Positions 44,367 through 52,904 of a stretch of 64,000 nt of DNA are shown here, piece after piece. Each line of letters starts with the position of its first letter. The stretch's first letter is position 1. A program made the translations under genes and the position numbers. The DNA lies in the NCBI RefSeq assembly GCF_025753795.1, contig NZ_JAOWPS010000007.1:62001-126000 (forward strand), given 5' to 3'. The notes below the pieces were generated by a model. The model saw nothing but the letters and a program-made list of their open reading frames with translations. It did not search any database and was not told the origin of the DNA. Source of the DNA: Mesorhizobium sp. YC-39 (GTDB taxonomy: Bacteria; Pseudomonadota; Alphaproteobacteria; Rhizobiales; Rhizobiaceae).

Positions 44367-46133
44367 TTAGAACTTCTTCACCTCGATACGGTACCGGCGC
44401 AGAGCATAGCCAACCTGCCGCGGCGTGAGGCCAAGGATACGAGCCGCCTTGGCCTGAACCCAGCCGGACTTCTCCATCGCATCGATCAGCCGGTCGCGGT
44501 CCGCCAGACGCGGGCCGGCTGCGGGGTAAGCAGGATCGTTCGGATCGCAGGCCTGGACGGGCAGTACCTCGCCTTCGGCGCCGCCGATGCGCGTGGACGG
44601 CAACGGCGGCAATGCGACCGGCATGCGGTTGCCCCGAGCGAGCTCTTCGCGGGCATTGCTGCCGGGCGGAAGGTCTGCCCCTTTCCAGAGGCGTGAAGAA
44701 AGGCACTGGCTATTCTGGCAGGCGAAATCCGACGTGGCGACCGTCGTTGAACGCGCAAGCGTGGCCGTCCTTCGCACACAGTTTTCCAACTCACGCACGT
44801 TACCAGGGAAGTAGCATTGCGAGATCAGGTCGAGCGCCGAGGGTGCGAAGTCGAGGTCGCGGTGGTTCTCCCTGTTGAAGCGGTGGAGGAAGGCTTTCGC
44901 AAGGCGTCGAATATCGCCGGGTCGCTCTCGCAGCGGAGGCAGCATGATTGGCACCACATTGATGCGGTAGTAAAGGTCGGCCCTGAACTCTCCCTTCACG
45001 ACTGCCGCCTCGAGGTCCTTATTGGTGGCGCATATGAGCCGGACATCGACCGTTAGCGTCCTGGTGCCGCCGACTCGCTCCAGTTCGCCTTCCTGCAAGA
45101 CGCGCAACAGCTTGGCTTGAAAGGCAGGCGAAATCTCGCCGATTTCGTCAAGCAGCAGGGTTCCGCCATTCGCCAATTCGAAACGGCCGGCGCGCTGCGA
45201 GATAGCCCCGGTGAAGGCGCCCTTTTCATGCCCAAACAACTCCGATTCCAGAACGCTTTCAGGCAGTGCGGCGCAGTTCAGTTTGACGAAAGCCTTCTTG
45301 CTGCGAGGTGAAAGCTCATGGATGGCCTGTGCAAAGAATTCCTTGCCGGTGCCACTTTCACCTCGAAGAAGCACGGTGGAATTAGTCGTCGCGACGACCG
45401 AGACGGTTTCGAGCACCTGCTTGAGTGCTGGACTTTCCCCGATGATCCCGCCGATTTTGACATGCGAATGCCGGGCGGGGTTGGTCCTTTCCTCGCCGAG
45501 CGATTTTTCCGGTCTGCGTTGCTCCTCTTTAAGCCGCTGACCATCTGGGTTCAGGATGCGGTGCAGGCGGATGGTCCGGCCGACAAGGTTGGCGACCATG
45601 ATCAGGAAGCGTAAGTCTTCGTCGCAGCGCACGCTGGTGGTGCCGTCCCCGACACGGTCGATCGACAATGTCCCAAGGATTTTATCCTCAGCCTTAATCG
45701 GGACTCCGATAAAGCTAACCAGGACGGTGCCGCCGCTCGAAAATGTTTTAAGGTCAGCCTGAAAGAGTTCGGACTTGCTGACATCCTGTATGACAAGCGG
45801 CGTCCCCGCAGCGACGATTTGGTCTACGACGCCCTGAGGTATGGCGCGGCACAGGCCTGATTGAGGTGTGTGGTCGTTGCTGGCAGTTGCGGTAATCTCC
45901 GCCTCTCCTTCAGCGCCCAGGACGACTATTGCACCATGACGCATGTGCACAAACGAGGAGAGAATATTCACCACATTGGCGAGCGTGATCTCCAGCCGGG
46001 TAGGGGCGGTCAGGCTCTTGGATATCGCGTAGATTCCCTTGAGCGAAATATCCGCCTCGTGCATGGTTTTGCCAGGCGACCGGCTCGTCCGAAGGCCTAT
46101 TTCATCCACCCGATCGCGCAATACTTGAGTCAT
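44367..46133 (-). CDS. nifA: NifA, nitrogen-fixation master activator
   Basis: The 588-residue protein shows a GAF domain (about residues 35-190), an AAA+ domain with Walker A LLRGESGTGKEFFAQAI, the sigma-54 contact ESELFGHEKGAFTGA, Walker B GGTLLLDEIGEI, and a C-terminal Fis-type helix-turn-helix (KAARILGLTPRQVGYALRRY). Between the last two, cysteines including SDFACQNSQC and the AAA-end cysteine in RELENCVRR match the oxygen-sensing metal motif of rhizobial NifA. It activates the sigma-54 promoters noted here. It follows fixX by 185 bases, with a hairpin between. Confidence 0.97.
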   Translation of the reverse strand: MTQVLRDRVDEIGLRTSRSPGKTMHEADISLKGIYAISKSLTAPTRLEITLANVVNILSSFVHMRHGAIVVLGAEGEAEITATASNDHTPQSGLCRAIPQGVVDQIVAAGTPLVIQDVSKSELFQADLKTFSSGGTVLVSFIGVPIKAEDKILGTLSIDRVGDGTTSVRCDEDLRFLIMVANLVGRTIRLHRILNPDGQRLKEEQRRPEKSLGEERTNPARHSHVKIGGIIGESPALKQVLETVSVVATTNSTVLLRGESGTGKEFFAQAIHELSPRSKKAFVKLNCAALPESVLESELFGHEKGAFTGAISQRAGRFELANGGTLLLDEIGEISPAFQAKLLRVLQEGELERVGGTRTLTVDVRLICATNKDLEAAVVKGEFRADLYYRINVVPIMLPPLRERPGDIRRLAKAFLHRFNRENHRDLDFAPSALDLISQCYFPGNVRELENCVRRTATLARSTTVATSDFACQNSQCLSSRLWKGADLPPGSNAREELARGNRMPVALPPLPSTRIGGAEGEVLPVQACDPNDPAYPAAGPRLADRDRLIDAMEKSGWVQAKAARILGLTPRQVGYALRRYRIEVKKF

Positions 46134-46285
46134 GGAGACACCTCAGGGGTTGTGCAGCGTGCTTCTCCCCGAAGCGGCTTTTTGTGTTTCGATTCAGTAT
46201 TGACGACCCCCAGTTGAATTGCAATTGCAAACTGGTTGCGAGAAGCTTGTTAGGCTGGAGCCGCGGCAATCGCAGGTGGCTATCG

Positions 46286-46309
46286 GCACGCGCCCGAAAT
46301 GGCGCGTGC
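46286..46309 (-). terminator. Strong hairpin between fixX and nifA
   Basis: GCACGCGCC and GGCGCGTGC form a perfect 9-bp stem around a six-base loop, ten bases past the fixX stop. No T-run follows on the minus strand. It may partly end fixABCX transcripts before nifA or protect the upstream message. Confidence 0.5.
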
Positions 46310-46318
46310 GTGCGTGGG

Positions 46319-46615
46319 TCATCCGAACTTGAAGAGGATACCGAAGCCACCGCGCGGATAATTCCACTCGATCTCACCACTGGCCTCGCACAGGACCCGG
46401 CAGGTGCCGCACTCCATGCAGCCGTCGGCGGTGATCTCCACTTGGCCCTGGTCGTTCAGCTCATAACATTGGGCCGGGCAGACGCGGGTCAACCCGAGCA
46501 GGTTAGCGCTTGGCCGCTCGTGCGGTCGCACTTTGATATGCGGGCGCCCCGAATCGACCAGGTAGCGGTTCTGGTAGAGCTTCTCCTCGACGCGCAACGT
46601 CACCGCGACCGTCAT
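46319..46615 (-). CDS. fixX: FixX, ferredoxin-like protein of the FixABCX complex
   Basis: The 98-residue protein contains CPAQCYELNDQGQVEITADG then CMECGTCRVLC, binding iron-sulfur clusters, and ends WNYPRGGFGILFKFG as FixX does. FixX accepts low-potential electrons from FixABC electron bifurcation and passes them toward nitrogenase. Lies 14 bases after fixC. Confidence 0.97.
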   Translation of the reverse strand: MTVAVTLRVEEKLYQNRYLVDSGRPHIKVRPHERPSANLLGLTRVCPAQCYELNDQGQVEITADGCMECGTCRVLCEASGEIEWNYPRGGFGILFKFG

Positions 46616-46629
46616 CTCTCGTCCCTCCT

Positions 46630-47940
46630 TTAACGCCAGGCGAGCGCCAGGCGGACCGCGTCGCTCACCAACCCCCAGCGCGAACGCGCCTTGATCATGG
46701 CAGCAGCGGTCGCCTTTTCCTTCTCGATTTTCGGGGTGCCGTCGACCCGCATGAAGTTCTGGGCCGCCTGCGACATCAACTGCGGGTAGGTCGTGAAGAA
46801 ATTTCGGGAATTGGTGTGGAGCAGGGCCGGCATATCCTTGTATTTCTTCAGGTCCTTGACCACGAAGGACTTGTTCAGCATGGTCTTGTAAAGGACAAGG
46901 TTCTGCTTGGTCATTGGACCATTGCGGCGCTTGACCTGGACGATTGCTTCAGCCGCGATGCGGCCGGAGGTCATGGCGAGGTTTGAACCCTCGCGGTGAA
47001 CGGCGTTATTCAATTGCGCGGCATCGCCGACCACGACCCAACCGTCGCCAAAGAGCTGCGGAATCGCCTTGTAGCCACCTTCGGGAATGAGATGCGCGGC
47101 ATATTCTTTTACCTCCGAGCCGGCGATCAGCGGCCGGATCGAAGGATGGTCTTTCAGCGCATCGAGGAGGGCGTATGGGCTCTGCATCGTCGCGGCGAAA
47201 TCCGAAACGAGGCAGCCGATGCCCAGTGAGATCGACTCCTTGTTGGTGTAAAGGAAGCCAAGCCCGGCCATGCCGCGGGAGATCGTGCCGACAGCCTCGA
47301 TTACGCAACCTTCTCCGCCCTTGAGGCCAAACCGCTGCTCAATGACATCTTCGGGCAGGAAATGCATTTCCTTGACGGCGAGCGCCACGCTTTGTGGCTT
47401 CGGCATCTCGCGAAGCCCGGCCCGCGTGCCAAGCAGCCCCGAGACACCTTCTGCGAGAATGACAACGTCCGCGAAGATCGCGCCGCCGGCCCGGTCCGTG
47501 CGGACGCCGACCACCTTGTCCTTGGCATCACGGACGAGTTCCGTCACAGTCGTCTCGCACAGGACTGTCGCGCCGGCCGCGCGCACCTTACGCGAAAACC
47601 ATTTGTCGAACTGGGCACGAATGATCGTATAGCGGTTGGGCTTTGCCTCGTTGAAGTCCTCCGACCGATAGTGCATCCCGGTGTGGGACGTGTCGTCCAT
47701 CACCCAAAGCCGCTGTTCAACCAAATGCCGCTCGAGAGGCGCATCGTCCCGGAAATCCGGGATGATCTTCTCCAGCATGTTCGCGTACATGATGGCACCC
47801 TGGACATTCTTGGAGCCCGGATATTCACCCCGCTCAAACTGCAGCACCTTCAGGCCGTGGCTTGCCATGGTGTACGCAGCAGCATTTCCGGACATGCCGG
47901 CTCCAATAACAATGGCGTCGAATTTTTCCGCGATCATGTC
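46630..47940 (-). CDS. fixC: FixC, FAD-dependent ETF:quinone-oxidoreductase-like subunit
   Basis: Start at 47940 (MDMIAEKFDAIVIG), seven bases past the fixB stop; 436 residues. The FAD loop DAIVIGAGMSGNAAAYTMA is at the N-terminus, with VQGAIMYANMLEKIIPDF and WVVVGDAAQLNNAVHREGSN further on. FixC links the bifurcating flavoprotein to the quinone pool and FixX. Confidence 0.97.
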   Translation of the reverse strand, partial: DMIAEKFDAIVIGAGMSGNAAAYTMASHGLKVLQFERGEYPGSKNVQGAIMYANMLEKIIPDFRDDAPLERHLVEQRLWVMDDTSHTGMHYRSEDFNEAKPNRYTIIRAQFDKWFSRKVRAAGATVLCETTVTELVRDAKDKVVGVRTDRAGGAIFADVVILAEGVSGLLGTRAGLREMPKPQSVALAVKEMHFLPEDVIEQRFGLKGGEGCVIEAVGTISRGMAGLGFLYTNKESISLGIGCLVSDFAATMQSPYALLDALKDHPSIRPLIAGSEVKEYAAHLIPEGGYKAIPQLFGDGWVVVGDAAQLNNAVHREGSNLAMTSGRIAAEAIVQVKRRNGPMTKQNLVLYKTMLNKSFVVKDLKKYKDMPALLHTNSRNFFTTYPQLMSQAAQNFMRVDGTPKIEKEKATAAAMIKARSRWGLVSDAVRLALAWR

Positions 47941-47947
47941 CATCTCG

Positions 47948-49057
47948 CTAGCTCGCAAGCTTATCGCGATTGTGGGGCGACAGCCGCCGGGTGAAGGCTT
48001 CAGTTAGTGCGGGCAGGAAGCGGATCGCGTCGGTGACGATCCCGAGGTGGGCGAAATCGAAAATCGGCGCGCTGGGGTCGGTGTTGATGGCCACGATGAG
48101 ATCCGCCCCCTCGACGCCAACCCGGTGCTGGATGGCGCCGGAAATCCCGGCCGCTATATAAAGTTTCGGCCGGATGGTCTTGCCAGTTTGGCCGATCTGC
48201 CGATCCGCCGACATCCAGCCCTTCTGGACCAACGGGCGCGAACAGCCGTGCTCGGCCCCGATTGCTCGCGCGAGGTTCTTCACAAGCTGCAGGTTCTCCG
48301 CCGAGCCTAGACCGAGACCTCCCGCAACCACGACGTCGGCATAGGCAAGGTTTGCGTTTGCCGACTGGCTATCCGGCAGGAAGCCGAGGACTTTGGTCAC
48401 GATCTCGTCCTCGGGGACCGACAGCTTGTGCCGGATGACACGCCCGGCCGGCCTGTCCGTCCGCTGCGGCATGGGCATGACCCTCGGTCGCACAGTCGCC
48501 ATCTGCGGCCGGTAGTTGAGCGTATAGATCGTGCACAACAAGGAGCCGCCGAAAGTCGGACGGGTCGCGGCGAGCGATCCATCGGTATCCACATCGAGTT
48601 CGGTGCAATCGGCCGTGAGCCCTGTGAGCAAGGTCGTGGCCACGGAGCCGGCGAGATCCCTGCCGAGTGTGGTCGCGCCGAGAAGAAGGATCTCGGGTTT
48701 GTGGGTAACGACCAGATCCGTCATCGCCTTGGTGAACGGCTCGTTGCGATAGTCGGCAAGCAGCGGCGCCTCGACGATGTAGACAAGGTCGGCGCCATAA
48801 GCGAAGGCATCCGCTACGGCAGGCCGGGTGGCTTCTCCCGGCGGTCCTATCACGACTCCGGCAAGCTCGACGCCAAGCTTGTCGGCGAGCTTTCGGCCTT
48901 CGCCGAGCAATTCGAATGATACGGGATGGACCTGGCCACGTTCGAGTTCGATGAAGACCCAAACGTGGCGGTAGTCCTTGAAATGAGCAGGCAGCTCCTT
49001 CTTTATGCCGGCACGGCCGGCGGCAGGGCGAGGGGTTTCTCGGTTTACGGTCGACAT
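47948..49057 (-). CDS. fixB: FixB, electron-transfer flavoprotein alpha subunit
   Basis: Start at 49057 (MSTVNRETPR), 16 bases past fixA; 369 residues. The ETF-alpha FAD domain is clear: VVAGGLGLGSAENLQLVKNL, then RQIGQTGKTIRPKLYIAAGI and SGAIQHRVGVEGADLIVAIN. The N-terminal domain has VWVFIELERGQVHPVSFELL. The longer frame upstream is antisense or overlapping noise. Confidence 0.97.
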   Translation of the reverse strand: MSTVNRETPRPAAGRAGIKKELPAHFKDYRHVWVFIELERGQVHPVSFELLGEGRKLADKLGVELAGVVIGPPGEATRPAVADAFAYGADLVYIVEAPLLADYRNEPFTKAMTDLVVTHKPEILLLGATTLGRDLAGSVATTLLTGLTADCTELDVDTDGSLAATRPTFGGSLLCTIYTLNYRPQMATVRPRVMPMPQRTDRPAGRVIRHKLSVPEDEIVTKVLGFLPDSQSANANLAYADVVVAGGLGLGSAENLQLVKNLARAIGAEHGCSRPLVQKGWMSADRQIGQTGKTIRPKLYIAAGISGAIQHRVGVEGADLIVAINTDPSAPIFDFAHLGIVTDAIRFLPALTEAFTRRLSPHNRDKLAS

Positions 49058-49073
49058 CGTCTGCTCCTTGCCG

Positions 49074-49925
49074 TCACGCGCCGCCGTTGAAGGCGAGCTC
49101 ATGTTCCAGCGCCGGCTGGCGGGTGAAGATTGCGGCAATGAGTTCGTCAGCGATATCGCGTAGCGCCTTTTCGGTGGTGTCGATTTGCGCCGCCTTTTCC
49201 GCTCGTGTAGCAGGGGCGAAAACGCGCTTGACGACCGTGGGCGAGCCGCGCAGGCCGCATCTGGTGAGGTCATCAATGCCGGCGTCGGCCGCGCTCCATT
49301 TCAAGACCTGGCTGCGCGCGGCGCACAGGGCGTCCACGAGCGAACCCCGGCGGATCTCGTTGGTGCCTTCCAGCATGGTGATGAGGCAAGGTAGCCTGCT
49401 CTTCAGCATCTGCGTGCCGCCTTCAGAGCGGCGCTCGACCTTGATCTCGCGCTGATCAAGATCAAGGGAGGCGATCTTCGCGACATAGGTAAGTTGCAGG
49501 AGATCGAGGCGCTTGGCGATGCCGGGCCCGACCTGGGCGGTATCGCCATCGATCGTCTGCTTGCCAGTGAAGACGATGTCTGGCGTGCCGAACGTCTCGC
49601 CAACCTTCGCGATTGCCTGGGAGAGCGCGTAGGACGTCGCCAGCGTGTCGGAGCCTGCAAAATAGCGGTCGGTCAAGAGTACCGCGCGGTCGGCGCCGTA
49701 GCCGAGCGCCTTGCGCAGCGCGTCCTCTGCCATGGGCGGGCCCATGGTGAGCACAGTGACCTCGCCATCATAAGCGTCGCGCAGTCGCAGTGCCTCTTCG
49801 AGCGCGAACAGGTCGTAAGGGTTAATGATGGTCGGGACACCCTGGCGCATAATCGTGTTCGTCACCGGATGGACCCGTATCTGTGCCGAGTCCGGCACCT
49901 GCTTGATGCAGATCACGATGTGCAT
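49074..49925 (-). CDS. fixA: FixA, electron-transfer flavoprotein beta subunit
   Basis: The 283-residue protein starts MHIVICIKQVPDSAQIRVHP and has NPYDLFALEEALRLRDAYDG, VLTMGPPMAEDALRKALGYG and FTGKQTIDGDTAQVGPGIAK, the ETF-beta AMP/FAD-binding blocks. With FixB it forms the electron-bifurcating flavoprotein. First gene of fixABCX, 58 bases from a sigma-54 promoter. Confidence 0.97.
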   Translation of the reverse strand: MHIVICIKQVPDSAQIRVHPVTNTIMRQGVPTIINPYDLFALEEALRLRDAYDGEVTVLTMGPPMAEDALRKALGYGADRAVLLTDRYFAGSDTLATSYALSQAIAKVGETFGTPDIVFTGKQTIDGDTAQVGPGIAKRLDLLQLTYVAKIASLDLDQREIKVERRSEGGTQMLKSRLPCLITMLEGTNEIRRGSLVDALCAARSQVLKWSAADAGIDDLTRCGLRGSPTVVKRVFAPATRAEKAAQIDTTEKALRDIADELIAAIFTRQPALEHELAFNGGA

Positions 49926-49982
49926 TGGCGGTCTCTCTGGGCTTCTGTCCCGATGCGGGCCTGGCAGTTCACCTCCTTGAAA

Positions 49983-49997
49983 GCATCATCCGTGCCA
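49983..49997 (-). promoter_or_regulatory. Sigma-54 promoter of fixABCX
   Basis: On the minus strand TGGCACGGATGATGC matches -24/-12 (GC at -12, ATGC in place of TTGC), 58 bases upstream of fixA. Confidence 0.82.
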
Positions 49998-50060
49998 ACT
50001 GCTTTGCACGCTCCCAACCCTGGAAATTCGGATGGCCTGTCGAGGGGCGCATTCGTGATT

Positions 50061-50076
50061 TGTCGGCTTCTCGACA
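50061..50076. promoter_or_regulatory. NifA activator site 1 for fixABCX
   Basis: TGTCGGCTTCTCGACA fits TGT-N10-ACA, about 65-80 bases from the promoter. Confidence 0.82.
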
Positions 50077-50077
50077 T

Positions 50078-50093
50078 TGTCGCGTCGCAAACA
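50078..50093. promoter_or_regulatory. NifA activator site 2 for fixABCX
   Basis: TGTCGCGTCGCAAACA fits TGT-N10-ACA and begins one base after site 1, giving a tandem pair spaced 17 bases centre to centre. Confidence 0.75.
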
Positions 50094-50101
50094 TGTCGCG
50101 T

Positions 50102-50482
50102 TCATTCTTCTTCGAACCGCTTCAGCACGGCGTCGAACGGGACGAAGGTTCGGCCCGGCGTGGCAGGTTTGTTCGGGTCGTGGTCTTTGAGCACCTTGAA
50201 GACCCGGTGTGAGAGCGGCGAGGAAATCGCGAAGTCTTCGTAGGCACGTTCGAGTGTGGCGCGCACCCGCGCGGCGATCACCTGATCGGGCAAGCCGGAC
50301 AGATCTTCTTCGGCAAGATATTGGCCCACGCGCTTCATGATATGGAGGCGAGAGACATCCAGCACCTTCGGGTCATAGGAGACGCCAAGGATGGCGAAGA
50401 ATTCCTCCGCAGCCGACAGGCCTCTCAGTCGCGCGAGGATGTCGGTGACATCGATGGGAGAGCTGTCAGCGGAACAATTCAT
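50102..50482 (-). CDS. nifW: NifW, nitrogenase stabilising/protective protein
   Basis: Start at 50482 (MNCSADSSPI), overlapping the nifV stop by four bases; 126 residues. DILARLRGLSAAEEFFAILG, VLDVSRLHIMKRVGQYL and a late HRVFKVLKDHD match NifW. It protects the MoFe protein from oxygen or aids its maturation. Last gene of the iscN-nifUSVW run; the fixA activator sites begin at once after it. Confidence 0.95.
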   Translation of the reverse strand: MNCSADSSPIDVTDILARLRGLSAAEEFFAILGVSYDPKVLDVSRLHIMKRVGQYLAEEDLSGLPDQVIAARVRATLERAYEDFAISSPLSHRVFKVLKDHDPNKPATPGRTFVPFDAVLKRFEEE

Positions 50483-51687
50483 TGCATTTCCCCCGGTCGG
50501 AAAACTGTGGTGTCGGTGCGTTCGCCGCACGGCTGACCTGGACCCGCGAGATCGGCGAAGCATGGCCCGTTGCACATTGCATCGTAGAGCTCGACCAGTT
50601 GAGTTGCACTGACGGTCGATTTGGTCTCGGCCGCCTTGCGGCGGACGCGGGCCACCATCGCGGCTGCCAGATCCGGGTCGAGATCACGACCGCTTTCGCT
50701 CAGCACATGGGCAATCGCGGTGGCGCCGGAATGCTTGCCGATGACGATACGACGGCAGCGGCCGACGAGAGCCGGATCGAGCCCTTGATAGGTACGCGAG
50801 TCCTTCAGCAGCCCTGCGACATGAATGCCGGATTCGTGAGAGAAAACATCGGCGCCGACGACTGGCTTAATGGCTGCGGTCTGCCGGCCGGCGGCCCAGG
50901 CCACCTGGGCGGCGAGGTCGGGCAATGCGGTCAGCTCAATGCCGGTATCCGCGCCGTCGAGGACGGCCATCGCAGCGGCCACTTCTTCCAGCGCGGCATT
51001 GCCCGCACGCTCGCCGAGCCCGAGGACGGTGACGGAGGCGTGGCGTGCGCCTGCGCGGATCGCGGCCAGCGTGTTGGCGGCAGCGAGACCGAGATCGTTG
51101 TGCGCATGAAACTCGAGGTCGATTGGAGATTGCGCCACGAGCTGGGCGACAAGTTCGAAGGTCGAAAAAGGGTCGAGAACGCCGACCGTGTCGGCCAGTC
51201 TGACACGGCTTGCGCCGGCGTGCGCAGCCGCCTCGATGACGCGGGCCAGATGATCCCGATCGGCCCGCGAGGCATCCTCGCATCCCACCGCGACGAAGAA
51301 GCCGGCCGCGGCGGCACGCTTAACCATATGATCGATGATCTGCAGCGCTCTTGCTTGGTCGAGGCCGAGCCTGGCGGCAAGTTGGATGTCCGATGCAGGT
51401 AGCGACAGATTGACGGCGCCGATACCGCTCTCGATCGCTGCGTCGAGATCCTGCGACGTCATCCGGCACCAGGCCGTGAGCCGAACCGGGAGACGCCGCG
51501 CGACCGCGGCGCGAATTGTTTCGATCTCGTCGGCGCCCATGACCGGCGTGCCGATCTCGATCTCTGGGACGCCGGCTGCCGCAAGAGCCTCGGCGAGCTC
51601 CAGCTTTTCCGCCTTCGTAAAGGCGACGCCGGGCGCCTGCTCGCCGTCGCGCAAGGTGGTATCGTTGAGAAAGACATGACGGTTCAT
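50479..51687 (-). CDS. nifV: NifV, homocitrate synthase
   Basis: Start at 51687 (MNRHVFLNDTTLRDGEQAPG); 402 residues. The catalytic start LNDTTLRDGEQAPGVAFTKA, EFHAHNDLGLAAANTLAAIR with its metal histidines, and VFSHESGIHVAGLLKD are typical of homocitrate and isopropylmalate synthases. NifV condenses acetyl-CoA and 2-oxoglutarate to homocitrate, the organic ligand of FeMo-cofactor. Many rhizobia lack nifV and depend on plant homocitrate, so its presence suggests some independence. Overlaps nifS and nifW by four bases each. Confidence 0.96.
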   Translation of the reverse strand: MNRHVFLNDTTLRDGEQAPGVAFTKAEKLELAEALAAAGVPEIEIGTPVMGADEIETIRAAVARRLPVRLTAWCRMTSQDLDAAIESGIGAVNLSLPASDIQLAARLGLDQARALQIIDHMVKRAAAAGFFVAVGCEDASRADRDHLARVIEAAAHAGASRVRLADTVGVLDPFSTFELVAQLVAQSPIDLEFHAHNDLGLAAANTLAAIRAGARHASVTVLGLGERAGNAALEEVAAAMAVLDGADTGIELTALPDLAAQVAWAAGRQTAAIKPVVGADVFSHESGIHVAGLLKDSRTYQGLDPALVGRCRRIVIGKHSGATAIAHVLSESGRDLDPDLAAAMVARVRRKAAETKSTVSATQLVELYDAMCNGPCFADLAGPGQPCGERTDTTVFRPGEMQ

Positions 51688-52901
51688 GAATGGCAGCCTG
51701 TTCTGCTGCGGCTCAGGCATGAATCGGATTGAACGTCTTCAGCACTTCGCCTGCCGGGCGCGCTACCGGGAGCGCTACGCAGTTTCGCCAAGATTGCCGG
51801 CATGACCTCGAGCACCCGGTCGACGTCCGCTTCACCGTTGTCGCGTGCGAAGGAGAAGCGGACCGCCTGGTGTGGCGTTTTCATTGCACTTAGCACATGG
51901 CTCGGTTCCAGCGAGCCGGAGCTGCAGGCGGATCCGGAGGAACAGGCGATGCCCACGCGGCTGAGAAGAAGTGGGATTCCATCACCTTCGACATGTTCGA
52001 AGGAGATGTTTGCGGTGTTTGGCAGCCGCTCCAGCGGGTCGCCAGTGACACAGGTATCTGGGATGCGCTGGAGAATCCCGCCTTCCAGGCGGTCGCGGAG
52101 CGACTTGACCCGTGTGGTCATGTCGTCCATGAATTTCATGGCGAGTTCGGTCGCCTTGCCGAGCCCGACTATGCCGGGCGTGTTCTCGGTGCCAGCACGC
52201 CGGCCGTGCTCTTGGTGACCACCCTTGATCAGCGAGCGGAAGGGCACACCACGTTTTACGTAAAGTGCGCCGATCCCTTTCGGGCCGTGCAGCTTGTGGC
52301 CGGAGAACGACAGCATGTCGATTGCGGTCGACTTGATATCCATCGGGAGCTTGCCGACCGCCTGCACGGCGTCGGTATGGAAAAGGGCGCCGACTTCCTT
52401 GGCCAACTCAGCAAGCTTGGCCACGGGGAAGGTCACACCAGTCTCGTTGTTCGCCCACATTATCGAGACGATCGCCACGTGGGGGGTGAGGGCGGCTATA
52501 TAGGCGTCGAGGTCGAGCCGGCCAAGGCGATCCACCGGGATCCTGTGCACCTTGACGCGGCGGGTCTTCTCAAGATGCGCGCACAGCGTCAGCACGGCGG
52601 GATGCTCGACCGCGGAAGTCACGATCTCGGTTGAGTTGGGCATCGCCTCAAGCGCCGAAAGAATCGCGGTATTGTCGCTTTCTGTCCCACCCGAGGTGAA
52701 GGTGATCTCATCGTCGAACGCCGCGCCGATCAGCGCCTGCAACTGCCGCCGCGCCTTTTTCACCGCCGCGCCGACTGAGGCGCCAAAAGCGTGCGCCGAC
52801 GAAGGGTTGCCGAATTGATCCGTAAAAAACGGCAGCATCGCTTGCAGGACCTCAGGATCGACCCGGGTCGTTGCGTTGTTGTCGAGATAAATAGGCCTCA
52901 T
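51684..52901 (-). CDS. nifS: NifS, cysteine desulfurase
   Basis: Start at 52901 (MRPIYLDNNATTRVDPEVLQ) gives 405 residues. The PLP lysine is in LSFSGHKLHGPKGIGALYVK; the sulfur-carrying cysteine is in SSGSACSSGS; FTSGGTESDNTAI binds PLP phosphate. NifS supplies sulfur for nitrogenase iron-sulfur clusters. The frame is open upstream into the end of the broken nifU (GLALGVIAGQLRIAP), so translation could also start there, but the family start is clear. Confidence 0.97.
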   Translation of the reverse strand: MRPIYLDNNATTRVDPEVLQAMLPFFTDQFGNPSSAHAFGASVGAAVKKARRQLQALIGAAFDDEITFTSGGTESDNTAILSALEAMPNSTEIVTSAVEHPAVLTLCAHLEKTRRVKVHRIPVDRLGRLDLDAYIAALTPHVAIVSIMWANNETGVTFPVAKLAELAKEVGALFHTDAVQAVGKLPMDIKSTAIDMLSFSGHKLHGPKGIGALYVKRGVPFRSLIKGGHQEHGRRAGTENTPGIVGLGKATELAMKFMDDMTTRVKSLRDRLEGGILQRIPDTCVTGDPLERLPNTANISFEHVEGDGIPLLLSRVGIACSSGSACSSGSLEPSHVLSAMKTPHQAVRFSFARDNGEADVDRVLEVMPAILAKLRSAPGSAPGRRSAEDVQSDSCLSRSRTGCHS

Positions 52902-52904
52902 AGG

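Noticed and set aside
46134..46285. Sigma-54 promoter for nifA
   Set aside because: No sequence with the GG-N10-GC spacing and good flanks was found on the minus strand.
50482..51402. Plus-strand frame of 306 codons
   Set aside because: Antisense to nifV; no recognisable domain.
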